Assembly: GCA_016707895.1 (NCBI GenBank)
Contig: JADJGV010000003.1
Location: 372,001 to 436,000, forward strand
DNA: 64,000 bases
Source: Myxococcales bacterium
Lineage (GTDB): Bacteria > Myxococcota_A > Polyangia > Haliangiales > Haliangiaceae
Direction of reading: 5' to 3'
The notes under the pieces were generated by a model that was given only the letters and a program-made list of their open reading frames with translations, searched no databases and was not told where the DNA came from. The translations under genes and the position numbers were made by a program. Position 1 is the stretch's first letter, and each line of letters opens with the position of its first letter. Shown in pieces: positions 29,218-36,934 of the stretch.

Positions 29218-30354
29218 CTAGCCGCCCATCGCGTCGGTGATGACCTTGTTCAGCGTCGCCGCCAGCACCTCGATCGAGGCGGTGCGCAGCTGGGCCAGGT
29301 CGAGCGCCACCGCGCCCTCCTTGTCGAAGCCCTTCTTGTCGATGTCGAGCAAGAGCTTGACCTGCGCGCCGAGGTACTCGATGCCGATCTTGACCTCGTT
29401 GATGCGGTTCTTGTGCTGCGCCGGCGGCTGGAACCCGGCGTCGTAGCGCTGCGCGTGGGGCTTGGACTTCCACTCGCTGAACCGGTAGTCGAGCGAGCCC
29501 ATCGCGTCGCGGATCCGCTCGAGGTCGGGGTTGCGCATCGTGATGTCGAGCTCGACGTCGACGTCGGAGGCCCAGTTGATGTCGACCACCGCGTGCAGGC
29601 ACCAGCGCGAGGCGCGGTTCGACGACGCGACGCCGCTGGGCACCTCGATCTTGAACGGCAGCGGCAGCACGTCGCCCTTCATCGACTTCCACGGGCCCTG
29701 GCGCACCAGCACGCGGTCCCAGACGTGGCCCTTGCTGGCGCCGTCCTCGTGGCGCTCGATCAGGTCGACGGTGATCGACGCCACCGACTCGTTGTCGAGC
29801 GCGGTGAACTCGACGAAGCCCTCGAGGATCGTGCCCGCGAACGCCGTGTCCTGGCGCAGCGCCAGCAGCACGACGCCGTTGCCGTTGGCGTCCTGGCGCC
29901 GGTACGAGAACTCGCGCGGCAGCGGCTCCGACGCCATCGGCCCGGTCATCGGCGCGGCCGCGGCCGCCACCTGCTGCGCCTGGTACTGGGCGACCTGCTG
30001 CTGGAACGCCGGCGCCGGCGCGAACGACGCGATGCGCCCGCCGCCCGGCCACGCCAGCTCCAGCGGCACCGAGCCCAGGCTGACCTGCATGCCGGGCCCG
30101 AGCGCGACGACGTTCTGGCCGATGTGCTGGCCGTTGACCCAGGTGCCGTTGGCCGAGCCGAGGTCGCGGATGAACACCTGGCCCTGGCCCAGCCACACCT
30201 CGGCGTGGCGGCGCGACAGGCCGGGGTTCAGGAACGCGAGCTGCGACGCCGCTGGATCGCGGCCGACGAAGATGCGGTTGTTCTGCGCGTCGAGCGCGAC
30301 CTGCGCGGTCCCGAGGGTGACGACGACGGTGGGCATGCTCATCGACCTCATCAT
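29218..30354 (-). CDS. FHA domain joined to an arrestin-like (Spo0M-like) domain
   Basis: A 378-residue protein. Residues about 8-100 form an FHA domain (NRIFVGRDPAASQLA, LSRRHAEVWLG, DLGSANGTWVNG). A Gln/Ala/Pro-rich linker (about 110-140) leads to residues 150-370. That domain resembles an arrestin-fold, as in Spo0M: LEGFVEFTALDNESVASITV, DLIERHEDG, LPFKIEVPSGVASSN, LHAVVDINWASDVDVELDIT, and MGSLDYRFSEWKSKP. The combination would couple phosphothreonine recognition to a membrane- or cargo-binding scaffold, which is inference. No kinase is adjacent. It is followed at once by the HSL-type hydrolase. Confidence 0.8.
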   Translation of the reverse strand: MMRSMSMPTVVVTLGTAQVALDAQNNRIFVGRDPAASQLAFLNPGLSRRHAEVWLGQGQVFIRDLGSANGTWVNGQHIGQNVVALGPGMQVSLGSVPLELAWPGGGRIASFAPAPAFQQQVAQYQAQQVAAAAAPMTGPMASEPLPREFSYRRQDANGNGVVLLALRQDTAFAGTILEGFVEFTALDNESVASITVDLIERHEDGASKGHVWDRVLVRQGPWKSMKGDVLPLPFKIEVPSGVASSNRASRWCLHAVVDINWASDVDVELDITMRNPDLERIRDAMGSLDYRFSEWKSKPHAQRYDAGFQPPAQHKNRINEVKIGIEYLGAQVKLLLDIDKKGFDKEGAVALDLAQLRTASIEVLAATLNKVITDAMGG

Positions 30355-30447
30355 CGCACCGAGTTCACCCTGCTGGGAGGAGATGAACGCGATCTTGCGG
30401 CAACCGCTGGCACCTGCGGCGGGGCGTCGCGGCGGCGCGGCGGCGGG

Positions 30448-31611
30448 TCAGCGGGCGCGCCACGCGCGCAGGCGCGTGAGCGCGGCGTCGATCGTCGACA
30501 TGTCCTTGCAGAAGCAGAAGCGCACCAGCGACCGCGGCGGGGCCGCGGCGTAGAACGCGCTCATCGGGATGACGACGACGCCGGCCTCGGTGACCAGCCG
30601 GCGGGCGAACCCGACGTCGTCCTCGTCGGGGCGCATCCACCCGGCGACGTCGGCCACCAGGAAGTACGTGCCGTCGCCGGCGATCACCTCGACGCCGAGC
30701 TCGCGCAGGCCGGCGGCCAGCCGCGCGCGGCCCGGCGCCATCGCCGCCGCCAGGCCGGCGTAGTGGGTGGCGTCGACGCCGAGCCCGAGCGCCACGGCGT
30801 GCTGCAGGTTGGGCGGCGTCGTGAACGTCACCAGCTGGTGGGCCTTGGCGATCGGGCGGATCATCGCCTCGGGGCCGCTGACGTAGCCGACCTTCCAGCC
30901 GGTGAGCGAGAAGGTCTTGCCGGCCGAGCCGATGCGCACGGTGCGCTCGCGCATGCCGGGCAGCGTCATCAGCGGCACGTGGGTCGCGCCGTCGAACACC
31001 AGGTGCTCGTAGACCTCGTCGCACACCGCGTAGACGTCGTGGGCGATCAGCTGCTCGGCCAGCCACGCCAGGTCGTCGCGGTCGAACACCTTGCCGGTCG
31101 GGTTCATCGGCGAGTTGAGGACGACGAGCTTGGTCCTCGGCGACAGCGCCGCGGCCAGCGCGGCCCGCGGCAGGTCCCAGCGCGGCGGCTCGAGGCGCAC
31201 CGCGCGCGGGATCGCGCCCAGCCGGCGCACCACCGGCGCGTAGGTGTCGTAGGCCGGCTCGAGCAGGATGACCTCGTCGCCGGCGTCGAGCAGGCCGAGG
31301 AAGCAGTCGAGCAGGGCCTCGGTCGCGCCCGAGGTGATCAGCACCTCGCGATCGGGATCGAGCGCGAGGTCGTAGTGGCGGCGCGCGTGGGCGGCGACCG
31401 CCTGGCGCAGCGCCGGCAGGCCCATCATCGGCGGGTACTGGTTGTGACCGTCGACGACGTAGGCGGCGGCGGCGGCGCGCAGCGCCTCGGGACCGCGATC
31501 GTCGGGGAAGCCCTGGCCGAGGTTGACCGCCTGGTGCGCGCGCGCCAGCGCCGACATCGACTCGAAGATGGTGGTGCCGGAGGCGGCGAGCGTCGGGTTC
31601 GCGGGCTTCAC
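30448..31611 (-). CDS. class I/II PLP-dependent aminotransferase
   Basis: A 387-residue fold-type I aminotransferase. Motifs include NLGQGFPDDRGPEALRAAAA, YPPMMGLPALRQAVAAH, VLITSGATEALLDCFLGLL, LNSPMNPTGKVF, CDEVYEHLVFDG and the PLP lysine Lys232 in SAGKTFSLTGWKVGY. The sequence is closest to the methionine/kynurenine/N-succinyl-DAP aminotransferase branch (YbdL/DapC-like). The substrate cannot be decided from motifs. The GTG start at 31611 is supported by a TAGACT box 6 nt upstream. Its -35 region would lie inside the end of the TetR gene (31628). Confidence 0.93.
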   Translation of the reverse strand: MKPANPTLAASGTTIFESMSALARAHQAVNLGQGFPDDRGPEALRAAAAAYVVDGHNQYPPMMGLPALRQAVAAHARRHYDLALDPDREVLITSGATEALLDCFLGLLDAGDEVILLEPAYDTYAPVVRRLGAIPRAVRLEPPRWDLPRAALAAALSPRTKLVVLNSPMNPTGKVFDRDDLAWLAEQLIAHDVYAVCDEVYEHLVFDGATHVPLMTLPGMRERTVRIGSAGKTFSLTGWKVGYVSGPEAMIRPIAKAHQLVTFTTPPNLQHAVALGLGVDATHYAGLAAAMAPGRARLAAGLRELGVEVIAGDGTYFLVADVAGWMRPDEDDVGFARRLVTEAGVVVIPMSAFYAAAPPRSLVRFCFCKDMSTIDAALTRLRAWRAR

Positions 31612-31617
31612 GGCGCG

Positions 31618-31623
31618 AGTCTA
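31618..31623 (-). promoter_or_regulatory. -10 box TAGACT, 6 nt before the aminotransferase start
   Basis: TAGACT lies 6 nt before the GTG at 31611, between it and the stop of the TetR gene. There is no ribosome-binding site. Confidence 0.5.
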
Positions 31624-31627
31624 CTCG

Positions 31628-32314
31628 CTACTCGGCGAGCGGGACCACCAGCGCGCCGGCGCGACACAGGCCGTCGAGCAGCGGCCGCAGGCAGCCGCGC
31701 AGATCGGTCTCGAAGTCCGAGGCGAGGCTGGCGTACTCGGGGCGGCGCAGGAGCGGCGCCATCATCGGCGCCGGGTGGGCCATCGGCCACAGGCCGGCGA
31801 TCAGCGCGTGCAGGTAGCGCACGAACGCGATGACCCGGTCGATCGGGATCGCCGGCAGCGCCGCGTGGATCGCGTTGCGGATGCGGATCGACAGATCGAG
31901 CATCTGCTGCTTGAACTCGGCGGCCGCGACCGCCGAGGTGTTGTGCTCGAGCACGCCGGCGACCACCGCGATCAGCTGGCAGGTCAGCGCGTGAGCGCTG
32001 ATGGTGCGGGCCAGGAGCGCCGCGACCTGGGCGGCGTCGTTGCGCCCGGCCAGCGGAGCGATCTCGCGCTCGAACTCGGCCAGCCACGCGAACGCGTCGT
32101 CGGCCAGGAGCGCCATGAGGATCTCCTCGCGGCTGCCGAAGTACCGGTAGACGTTGGACTTGGCCAGGCCGGCGGCCCGGGCGATGGCCGACAGCCCGAC
32201 CCCGGCCAGGCCCTCGGTGGTCAGGAGGGTGCGGGCGGCGCCCAGCAACTCCGCGCGCCGCTGGGCCTTTTGCTCGGGGTCGCGGGCCCGCTGGAAGGTC
32301 TCGATGGCCGACAT
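31628..32314 (-). CDS. TetR-family transcriptional regulator
   Basis: A 228-residue repressor. The N-terminal HTH reads AELLGAARTLLTTEGLAGVG followed by SAIARAAGLAKSNVYRYFGS and REEIL, the TetR signature. The C-terminal 150 residues are the usual all-helical ligand and dimer domain (LIAVVAGVLEHNTSAVAAAE, RVIAFVRYLHALIAGLWPM). It is divergent from the NAD(P)-dependent reductase at 32457. Two palindromes of the same type (AGAACA-C-TGTTCT and AAGAGAAC-N3-GTTCTCTT) flank the two promoters, so it very likely represses itself and the reductase. The inducer is unknown. Confidence 0.95.
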   Translation of the reverse strand: MSAIETFQRARDPEQKAQRRAELLGAARTLLTTEGLAGVGLSAIARAAGLAKSNVYRYFGSREEILMALLADDAFAWLAEFEREIAPLAGRNDAAQVAALLARTISAHALTCQLIAVVAGVLEHNTSAVAAAEFKQQMLDLSIRIRNAIHAALPAIPIDRVIAFVRYLHALIAGLWPMAHPAPMMAPLLRRPEYASLASDFETDLRGCLRPLLDGLCRAGALVVPLAE

Positions 32315-32315
32315 G

Positions 32316-32328
32316 AGAACACTGTTCT
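32316..32328. promoter_or_regulatory. TetR operator 1, at the regulator's start
   Basis: AGAACA-C-TGTTCT is a perfect odd-spaced palindrome beginning 2 bp from the TetR start codon. It shares the GAAC/GTTC core with operator 2, so both probably bind the same TetR dimer. Confidence 0.65.
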
Positions 32329-32369
32329 TTTATTACGCGACAAAGAACCTTGCAAGTCCAAATCGTTGC

Positions 32370-32398
32370 GAGATCAGCCGACCCGGCCGGCTGATCTC
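32370..32398. repeat. 11-bp inverted repeat between the divergent promoters
   Basis: GAGATCAGCCG and CGGCTGATCTC are perfect complements separated by 7 nt. The element lies centrally between the TetR and reductase start regions and is unrelated in sequence to the TetR sites. It may be another operator or a transcription-insulating hairpin. Confidence 0.55.
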
Positions 32399-32401
32399 CC
32401 G

Positions 32402-32430
32402 TTGACAAGAGAACGATGTTCTCTTAATAA
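32402..32430 (+). promoter_or_regulatory. reductase promoter with TetR operator 2 between -35 and -10
   Basis: A consensus TTGACA -35 box (32402-32407) is followed 17 bp later by a TAATAA-like -10 (32425-32430). The palindrome AAGAGAAC-GAT-GTTCTCTT (32407-32425) fills the spacer, so a bound repressor would exclude polymerase. A weaker copy (AGAGACCACCGTTCTC, 32430-32445) lies just downstream. Confidence 0.75.
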
Positions 32431-32456
32431 GAGACCACCGTTCTCCAAGGTGACCC

Positions 32457-33518
32457 ATGAGCCAGACCAGCCAGACCAGCCAGACCAGCCAGACCAGCCC
32501 CGCCGAGACCACCGTCCTCGTCACCGGCGCCTCGGGCTTCATCGCCCAGCACACGATCCTCGCGCTCCTGGCCGCGGGCTACCGCGTCCGCGGCACCGTC
32601 CGCTCGCTCAAGCGCGGCGACGAGATCCGGCGCGTGCTCGGGGCGGCCGCCGACCGCCTCACGCTGGTCGAGGCCGAGCTGACCGCGGACGCCGGCTGGC
32701 GCGAGGCGTGCCGCGGCTGCCGCTACGTGCTGCACATGGCCTCGCCGCTGCCCGCGCGCCCGCCCAAGCACGCCGACGAGCTGATCGTCCCGGCGCGCGA
32801 CGGCGCGCTGCGGGTCCTGCGCGCGGCGGTCGCGGAGGGCGTCACGCGTGTGGTGATGACCTCGTCGGTCGCGGCGGTCCTGTACGGCCACGCCCGCGAC
32901 GGCAGCCGGACCTACGACGAGGCCGACTGGTCGAAGCTGACGCCCGACGTCGGGGCCTACGAGCAGAGCAAGACGATCGCCGAGCGCGCGGCGTGGGAGT
33001 ACCTCGACACGCTGCCGGCCGGGCAGCGGCTCGAGCTGGTCACGGTCAACCCCGGCCTGGTGCTCGGCCCGGTGCTGTCGGCCGACTTCAGCACCTCGGG
33101 CGAGGTGGTCCGCAAGCTGATGAAGCGCGAGCTGCCCGGCTGCCCCGACATCGGCTTCGCGGTGGTCGACGTGCGCGACGTCGCCACGGCCCACGTCGCC
33201 GCCATGACCGCGCCCGAGGCGGCGGGCCAGCGCTTCATCGCGGCGGTCGAGCACGCGTCGATGCGCGACATCGCAGCGATCCTCGCCAGCCATTTCGGCC
33301 CGCGCGGCTACAAGATCCCGACGCGGCGCGTGCCGGCGTGGCTGCTGCGGCTGGTCGCGGTGTGGGACAAGACCGCGCGGCTGGCGATCCAGGAGCTCGG
33401 CAAGCGCCAGGATCTGTCGAACGCGCGCGCCCGGACCGTGCTGGGCTGGCGGCCGCGTGGGCTCGAGACGATGGTGGTCGACATGGGCGAGAGCATGATC
33501 GCCCACGGCGTCGTGTAG
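32457..33518 (+). CDS. NAD(P)-dependent epimerase/dehydratase family reductase (dihydroflavonol reductase-like)
   Basis: A 353-residue extended short-chain dehydrogenase. After an unusual Ser-Gln-Thr repeat tail (residues 2-14, four copies of SQT) come VLVTGASGFIAQHTILALL (Rossmann GxxGxxG), YVLHMASPLPA, VVMTSSVAAVLYG, and the catalytic Tyr-Lys pair in YEQSKTIAERAAWEYL. VTVNPGLVLGPVL and IGFAVVDVRDVATAHVAAMT follow. These match dihydroflavonol-4-reductase and aldehyde-reductase relatives (yeast Gre2-like). It is under the divergent TetR regulator. A ribosome-binding site (AAGGTG) precedes the ATG. Reduction of a carbonyl compound is likely. Confidence 0.92.
   Translation: MSQTSQTSQTSQTSPAETTVLVTGASGFIAQHTILALLAAGYRVRGTVRSLKRGDEIRRVLGAAADRLTLVEAELTADAGWREACRGCRYVLHMASPLPARPPKHADELIVPARDGALRVLRAAVAEGVTRVVMTSSVAAVLYGHARDGSRTYDEADWSKLTPDVGAYEQSKTIAERAAWEYLDTLPAGQRLELVTVNPGLVLGPVLSADFSTSGEVVRKLMKRELPGCPDIGFAVVDVRDVATAHVAAMTAPEAAGQRFIAAVEHASMRDIAAILASHFGPRGYKIPTRRVPAWLLRLVAVWDKTARLAIQELGKRQDLSNARARTVLGWRPRGLETMVVDMGESMIAHGVV
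32460..32498 (+). repeat. four-copy 9-bp in-frame repeat at the reductase N-terminus
   Basis: AGCCAGACC is repeated four times directly after the ATG, plus AGC, encoding SQT units. Such a repeat at a start could vary in copy number without changing the frame. Confidence 0.9.
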
Positions 33519-33583
33519 GCCGGCGGTCGTGGGCGCCACGCGCCGATATCCACGCGCGCGACGACGCGATATCCTCGACGGCG

Positions 33584-35398
33584 ATGATCGCCGCCTGGCT
33601 CCGCCCGATGCTGTGGGGCGAGCGCGACTGGGACCTGGCGCTGCGGCGCGTGCTCCACGCCACCGGCACCGGCGGCGGTGATCGCGACGAGCGGGCCCTG
33701 GCGCTCGGCGCGGCCTGCGAGCACGTCGCGGCCGATCGCCGGCGCGCGGTCGCGGCCTACGCCGGCGGCGGCCCCGAGCTGCTGGCGCGCGCGCGGGCGC
33801 TGGCCGTCGAGCTGGCGTGGTGGCCGGCGGTCGCGCGGCTGGCCCAGGCGGAGCGCGCGCGCACCGGCGCCGCCGGGCTCGCGATCGACGAGCTGGGCGC
33901 GTGGCTCGACGCGGGCGAGCCGATGCTGGCGGCGATGGTCGCGGCCGAGGCCCGGGCCGCGGCGCCGACCGATCCCTGGCTGGCGCTGCTCGACGGCGCG
34001 GTGCGCGGCGACGCGTCGCCGGCGGCGGCGGCGGACCAGCTCGCGGCGCAGGCCGGCGACGATCCCCGCGCCGCGCTGGCGCGGGTGCGGCTGGCGCGGA
34101 TGGGCGGCGACGGGGCGAGCTTCCAGGCGGCCCTGGCCAGCGCGGCGCGGCTGGCGCCCGACGATCCGGTCGTGCTGGCGCTCGCGCTGTCCGAGCTCGA
34201 CGACGAGGCCGCCTTGCACCAGCTGGTGCGCGCGCGGCTCCACGATCGCCCGCCGGTCGCGTGGGTCGAGGCGGCGGGCGGCATGGGCCGGGCGCTGCTG
34301 GCACGCCCCGGCGTGCGCGGCCTGGGCCTGCGGCTGATCCGCGCCGCGCTGACGCTCACCTACGAGCACGACCTCGCGGTCCCGCGCGGGCACCTCGCGC
34401 TGTGGGCGCTGCTGGTCGAGCACGCCACCGAGGCTGGCGCCCGCCGATCGCTGCTGGCCCTGGCCACCGCGGCGCTCGACCGCGAGCTGCCGCTCGACGA
34501 TCGGATCTGGCTGGCGGCGCTGGGTGCCGACATCGCGCTGGTCGATGGCGGCGCGCCCGCGGTGGCCCAGGCCTGGGCCGCGGTGGTCGCCGAGCACGCG
34601 CCGGACCACCCGTGCGTCGCCGCGGTCGACGCGGCGCTCGGCGCGCCGATCGACGACGGGCTGGTGTACCTCGACCGCGCGTACGAGCCGGCGGCCAGCT
34701 CGCGCTCGCTGTCGCTGGACCCGGTGCTGGCGGCGCTGCGCGGCGCGGTCGATCGCGCCGCGCCGGCGGCCTCGGTGGACATCCCGGTCGACGATCTGCA
34801 CGAGTCGGCGCCCGCGCCGGGCCGCGCGATGGCGATCGCGACCGCGGCGATCGCCGCGACGACCGCCGCGGTGGCGGCCGCCGCGCGGGCCCGCCCGCAG
34901 CCGCCCCGTCCCCCCGCCGGCGCCCCACCCGCCTCCCCGTCGACCGCGCCGCCGGCCTCCCCGTCGGCCGCGCCGCCCGCGAGCGCGCCGCCGCCGCGTC
35001 CGACGACCAGCCTGATCCCGTCCAGCGCTCGCACCGCGCTCGGGCAGCGCGGCTCGCTGCCGGCGCTGCCGCCGATCCCGCCGCGGCCCGACGCGCGCCC
35101 GCGGGCCCCGCGGCTGGCGCTGCCGCTCGACGCCACCATCGAGCGCGCCGGCCACGCCGCGCTGCCGGTGGTGTGCCGCGACATCAGCACGACCGGCGTG
35201 TTCGTGCTGACCGACGCGGCGCTGCAGCTCGGCGCGACGGTCGAGTTCACCGTCGAGACCCCAGCGGCTGAGGCCTGGGGCGAGCGCCGCTACCGCACCC
35301 GCGCGCGGGTGGTGCGCCGCGAGTCGCGCGGTTACGGCCTCGCGCTCGAGGCGCCGCCGCCCGAGCTGGTCGCCGAGCTCGAGCGGCTGCAGAAATGA
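33584..35398 (+). CDS. PilZ-domain protein with long helical N-terminal region
   Basis: A 604-residue protein from ATG 33584 (MIAAWLRPMLWGERDW). The open frame extends far upstream but the coding character and a TATCCT box 8 nt before this ATG support it. Residues 1-370 are alpha-helical and TPR-like (LALGAACEHVAADRRRAVAA, LARARALAVELAWW). A Pro-rich linker (about 415-470, with PPASPS repeats) leads to the C-terminal PilZ domain, about 500-600. It has CRDISTTGVFVLTDAALQLG, VEFTVETP and RARVVRRESRGYGLALE. The Asp-x-Ser-x-x-Gly motif is present but the preceding RxxxR is not obvious, so c-di-GMP binding is uncertain. It opens a stretch rich in PilZ and zinc-ribbon genes. Confidence 0.85.
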   Translation: MIAAWLRPMLWGERDWDLALRRVLHATGTGGGDRDERALALGAACEHVAADRRRAVAAYAGGGPELLARARALAVELAWWPAVARLAQAERARTGAAGLAIDELGAWLDAGEPMLAAMVAAEARAAAPTDPWLALLDGAVRGDASPAAAADQLAAQAGDDPRAALARVRLARMGGDGASFQAALASAARLAPDDPVVLALALSELDDEAALHQLVRARLHDRPPVAWVEAAGGMGRALLARPGVRGLGLRLIRAALTLTYEHDLAVPRGHLALWALLVEHATEAGARRSLLALATAALDRELPLDDRIWLAALGADIALVDGGAPAVAQAWAAVVAEHAPDHPCVAAVDAALGAPIDDGLVYLDRAYEPAASSRSLSLDPVLAALRGAVDRAAPAASVDIPVDDLHESAPAPGRAMAIATAAIAATTAAVAAAARARPQPPRPPAGAPPASPSTAPPASPSAAPPASAPPPRPTTSLIPSSARTALGQRGSLPALPPIPPRPDARPRAPRLALPLDATIERAGHAALPVVCRDISTTGVFVLTDAALQLGATVEFTVETPAAEAWGERRYRTRARVVRRESRGYGLALEAPPPELVAELERLQK

Positions 35399-35433
35399 TG
35401 CAATAGCCGACCGGCGTCGTGCGTCTCCTGGGC

Positions 35434-35664
35434 ATGGCCGCTCCTGTCGCCATGTCGCCCGGTCGCGTCCCCTGCCCGCTGTGCGGCGGCCCCGTGCACC
35501 CGATCGCCGGTCGCTGCCGTCACTGCCGCGGCGACCTGACGCGGGTCGCGCGCCCGTCGATGACGCCCGCGTCGTCGACCTCGCGGCGGGGGCGCGCGGC
35601 GCTGATCGCGATGGCGCTGCTGCTGGCCGCGGCCGCGCTGGCCGCGCCGATCCTCGCGGCCTGA
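35434..35664 (+). CDS. small zinc-ribbon membrane protein
   Basis: A 76-residue protein if it starts at ATG 35434; GTG 35419 and ATG 35452 are alternatives. It has CPLCGG and CRHCRGD, a typical zinc-ribbon pair (residues about 19-40). A single membrane helix near the end follows (about 55-75, ALIAMALLLAAAALAAPILA). The gene lies about 35 bp after the stop of the large PilZ protein and is probably cotranscribed. Proteins of this shape often tether or sense; nothing more specific can be said. The 213 bp that follow it contain no further gene or clear signal. Confidence 0.6.
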   Translation: MAAPVAMSPGRVPCPLCGGPVHPIAGRCRHCRGDLTRVARPSMTPASSTSRRGRAALIAMALLLAAAALAAPILAA

Positions 35665-35877
35665 GCGGGCGACGCCACGGCCGCCGACGTGGCGCGCAAC
35701 CTACATCCCGCCGCGCGCCCGGCTGGCCAGGGTCCGCGGGGTTCGTCTCCGTCGAGGTCAGCGCCAACACCGCTGGCGACGCGCGAGACGATTCCGGTTG
35801 CGCCTGTCGACGAGCCGGCGCCACAGTGATCATGGTCGAGGGGCCGTCGGGTTCACCCACACGCACGGGAGGTCGCC

Positions 35878-36078
35878 ATGGTGACGCAGCCGCTGCTGAA
35901 GGTTCGTTCGGGGCTCGCGCGCGCGCGCACCCACCAGGTCTGTCGCGCCTGCGGCGAGCAATACACCACGCGCCCAGGCGAACAGCACCTGGCCGCGGTG
36001 TTCTGCGTCGCGTGCATCGAGTCCCACGACGAGCCGGTCACCGCCGAGCACGCCTGGGAGCTCGGCGGCGGCGACTGA
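35878..36078 (+). CDS. small CxxC zinc-ribbon protein
   Basis: A 66-residue soluble protein. VCRACGEQYTTRPGEQHLAA and FCVACIES place two CxxC pairs about 20 residues apart, a zinc-ribbon arrangement. A strong ribosome-binding site (GGGAGGT, 35867-35873) 5 nt before the ATG supports the start and that the gene is real. The remainder is a helical tail ending ELGGGD. It has no recognised family and may be a partner of the neighbouring PilZ proteins. Confidence 0.75.
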   Translation: MVTQPLLKVRSGLARARTHQVCRACGEQYTTRPGEQHLAAVFCVACIESHDEPVTAEHAWELGGGD

Positions 36079-36211
36079 TCGCAGGATTTTTCTCGTGACG
36101 CTGCACGACCCGGCTCGTCGACGGTGAGGTGGCTAGCACTCGCCGAGAATGGAGCCCTTTTCGAGTGATCGGATCGCGCGTGGTCCCCTAGACTGGAAAT
36201 GGGGAGGACGC

Positions 36212-36934
36212 ATGGACTACGAGGAGAGACGTCGCCACCTTCGTGCCGACACCGGGCTGGGCGCGCGGCTGCACGCCGCCGGCGCGGTGGTGCGCGGCAA
36301 GAGCGTGGATCTGTCGCGTGGCGGGGTGCGGATCCGGCGCCTCGACGAGGACCACCCGTGCCCGGCGGTCGGCACCGACGCGCTGATCGAGCTCGAGCTC
36401 GGCCCCAGCGGCTGGATCGCGCAGGACGGGCGCGTGGTGCGCTGCGACTTCTCCGAGCTCGCGATCGCGTTCGACGCGGTCGCCGACGCCGTGGCCCGGC
36501 TGATCGACGAGGAGATCCGCGCGGTGCTGGCGTCGATCAGCCGCCCGCGGCTGCTGGTCGTCGACCCGTCCGCCGCGCGCCGCCACCAGATCGCCGAGAA
36601 GCTGCGCGCCGCGGGCTGCGATCCCTACGAGGCGGCCACGCCGCTCGAGGCGATCGATCTCATCGAGCGACCGTCGAGCCACATCGCCGGGGTCGCGGTC
36701 GCCGAGCGCCTGACCCAGACCGACGGCGAGGAGCTGTGCGAGTTCGTCGCCGAGACCAACCCCGGCATCCGGCTCGCGCTGATCGCCGACGGGCTGTCGG
36801 CCGCCGACCCGCCGCGGACGCGCCGCACCACCGAGCCGCGCCCGGCGGTCGACGCCTCCAGCGACGACACGCTCGAGCGCTCGCTGCGCGGCTTCGTCGA
36901 CGCGGTCCAGACGCCGCCGCCGACCCGACGCTGA
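36212..36934 (+). CDS. PilZ domain fused to a degenerate response-regulator receiver
   Basis: A 240-residue protein from ATG 36212, preceded by GGGGAGG (36201-36207) and a TAGACT box (36189-36194). The PilZ domain (residues 5-100) has an N-terminal RRHLR motif (R7-x3-R11) and DLSRGG, the two c-di-GMP-binding motifs. The second half (about 110-190) looks like a receiver: RLLVVDPSAARRHQIAEKLR, GCDPYEAATPLEAIDLIE, and later RLALIADG. The first acidic pair is reduced to VVDPS and the phosphoacceptor Asp is not seen (AGVAVAERLTQTDGEEL), so it is probably not phosphorylated. It would act as a c-di-GMP effector with a protein-binding pseudo-receiver. The last 50 residues are a variable tail. Confidence 0.87.
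   Translation: MDYEERRRHLRADTGLGARLHAAGAVVRGKSVDLSRGGVRIRRLDEDHPCPAVGTDALIELELGPSGWIAQDGRVVRCDFSELAIAFDAVADAVARLIDEEIRAVLASISRPRLLVVDPSAARRHQIAEKLRAAGCDPYEAATPLEAIDLIERPSSHIAGVAVAERLTQTDGEELCEFVAETNPGIRLALIADGLSAADPPRTRRTTEPRPAVDASSDDTLERSLRGFVDAVQTPPPTRR

Noticed and set aside
33541..33575. CGATATCC direct repeat (33544-33551 and 33567-33574) as operator
   Set aside because: Two 8-bp copies spaced 23 bp apart before the PilZ gene are intriguing but short, and the second overlaps the putative -10 box. Not enough for a site call.
35665..35877. Additional gene between the two zinc-ribbon proteins
   Set aside because: No frame has a ribosome-binding site, a signal peptide or a recognisable motif in these 213 bp.
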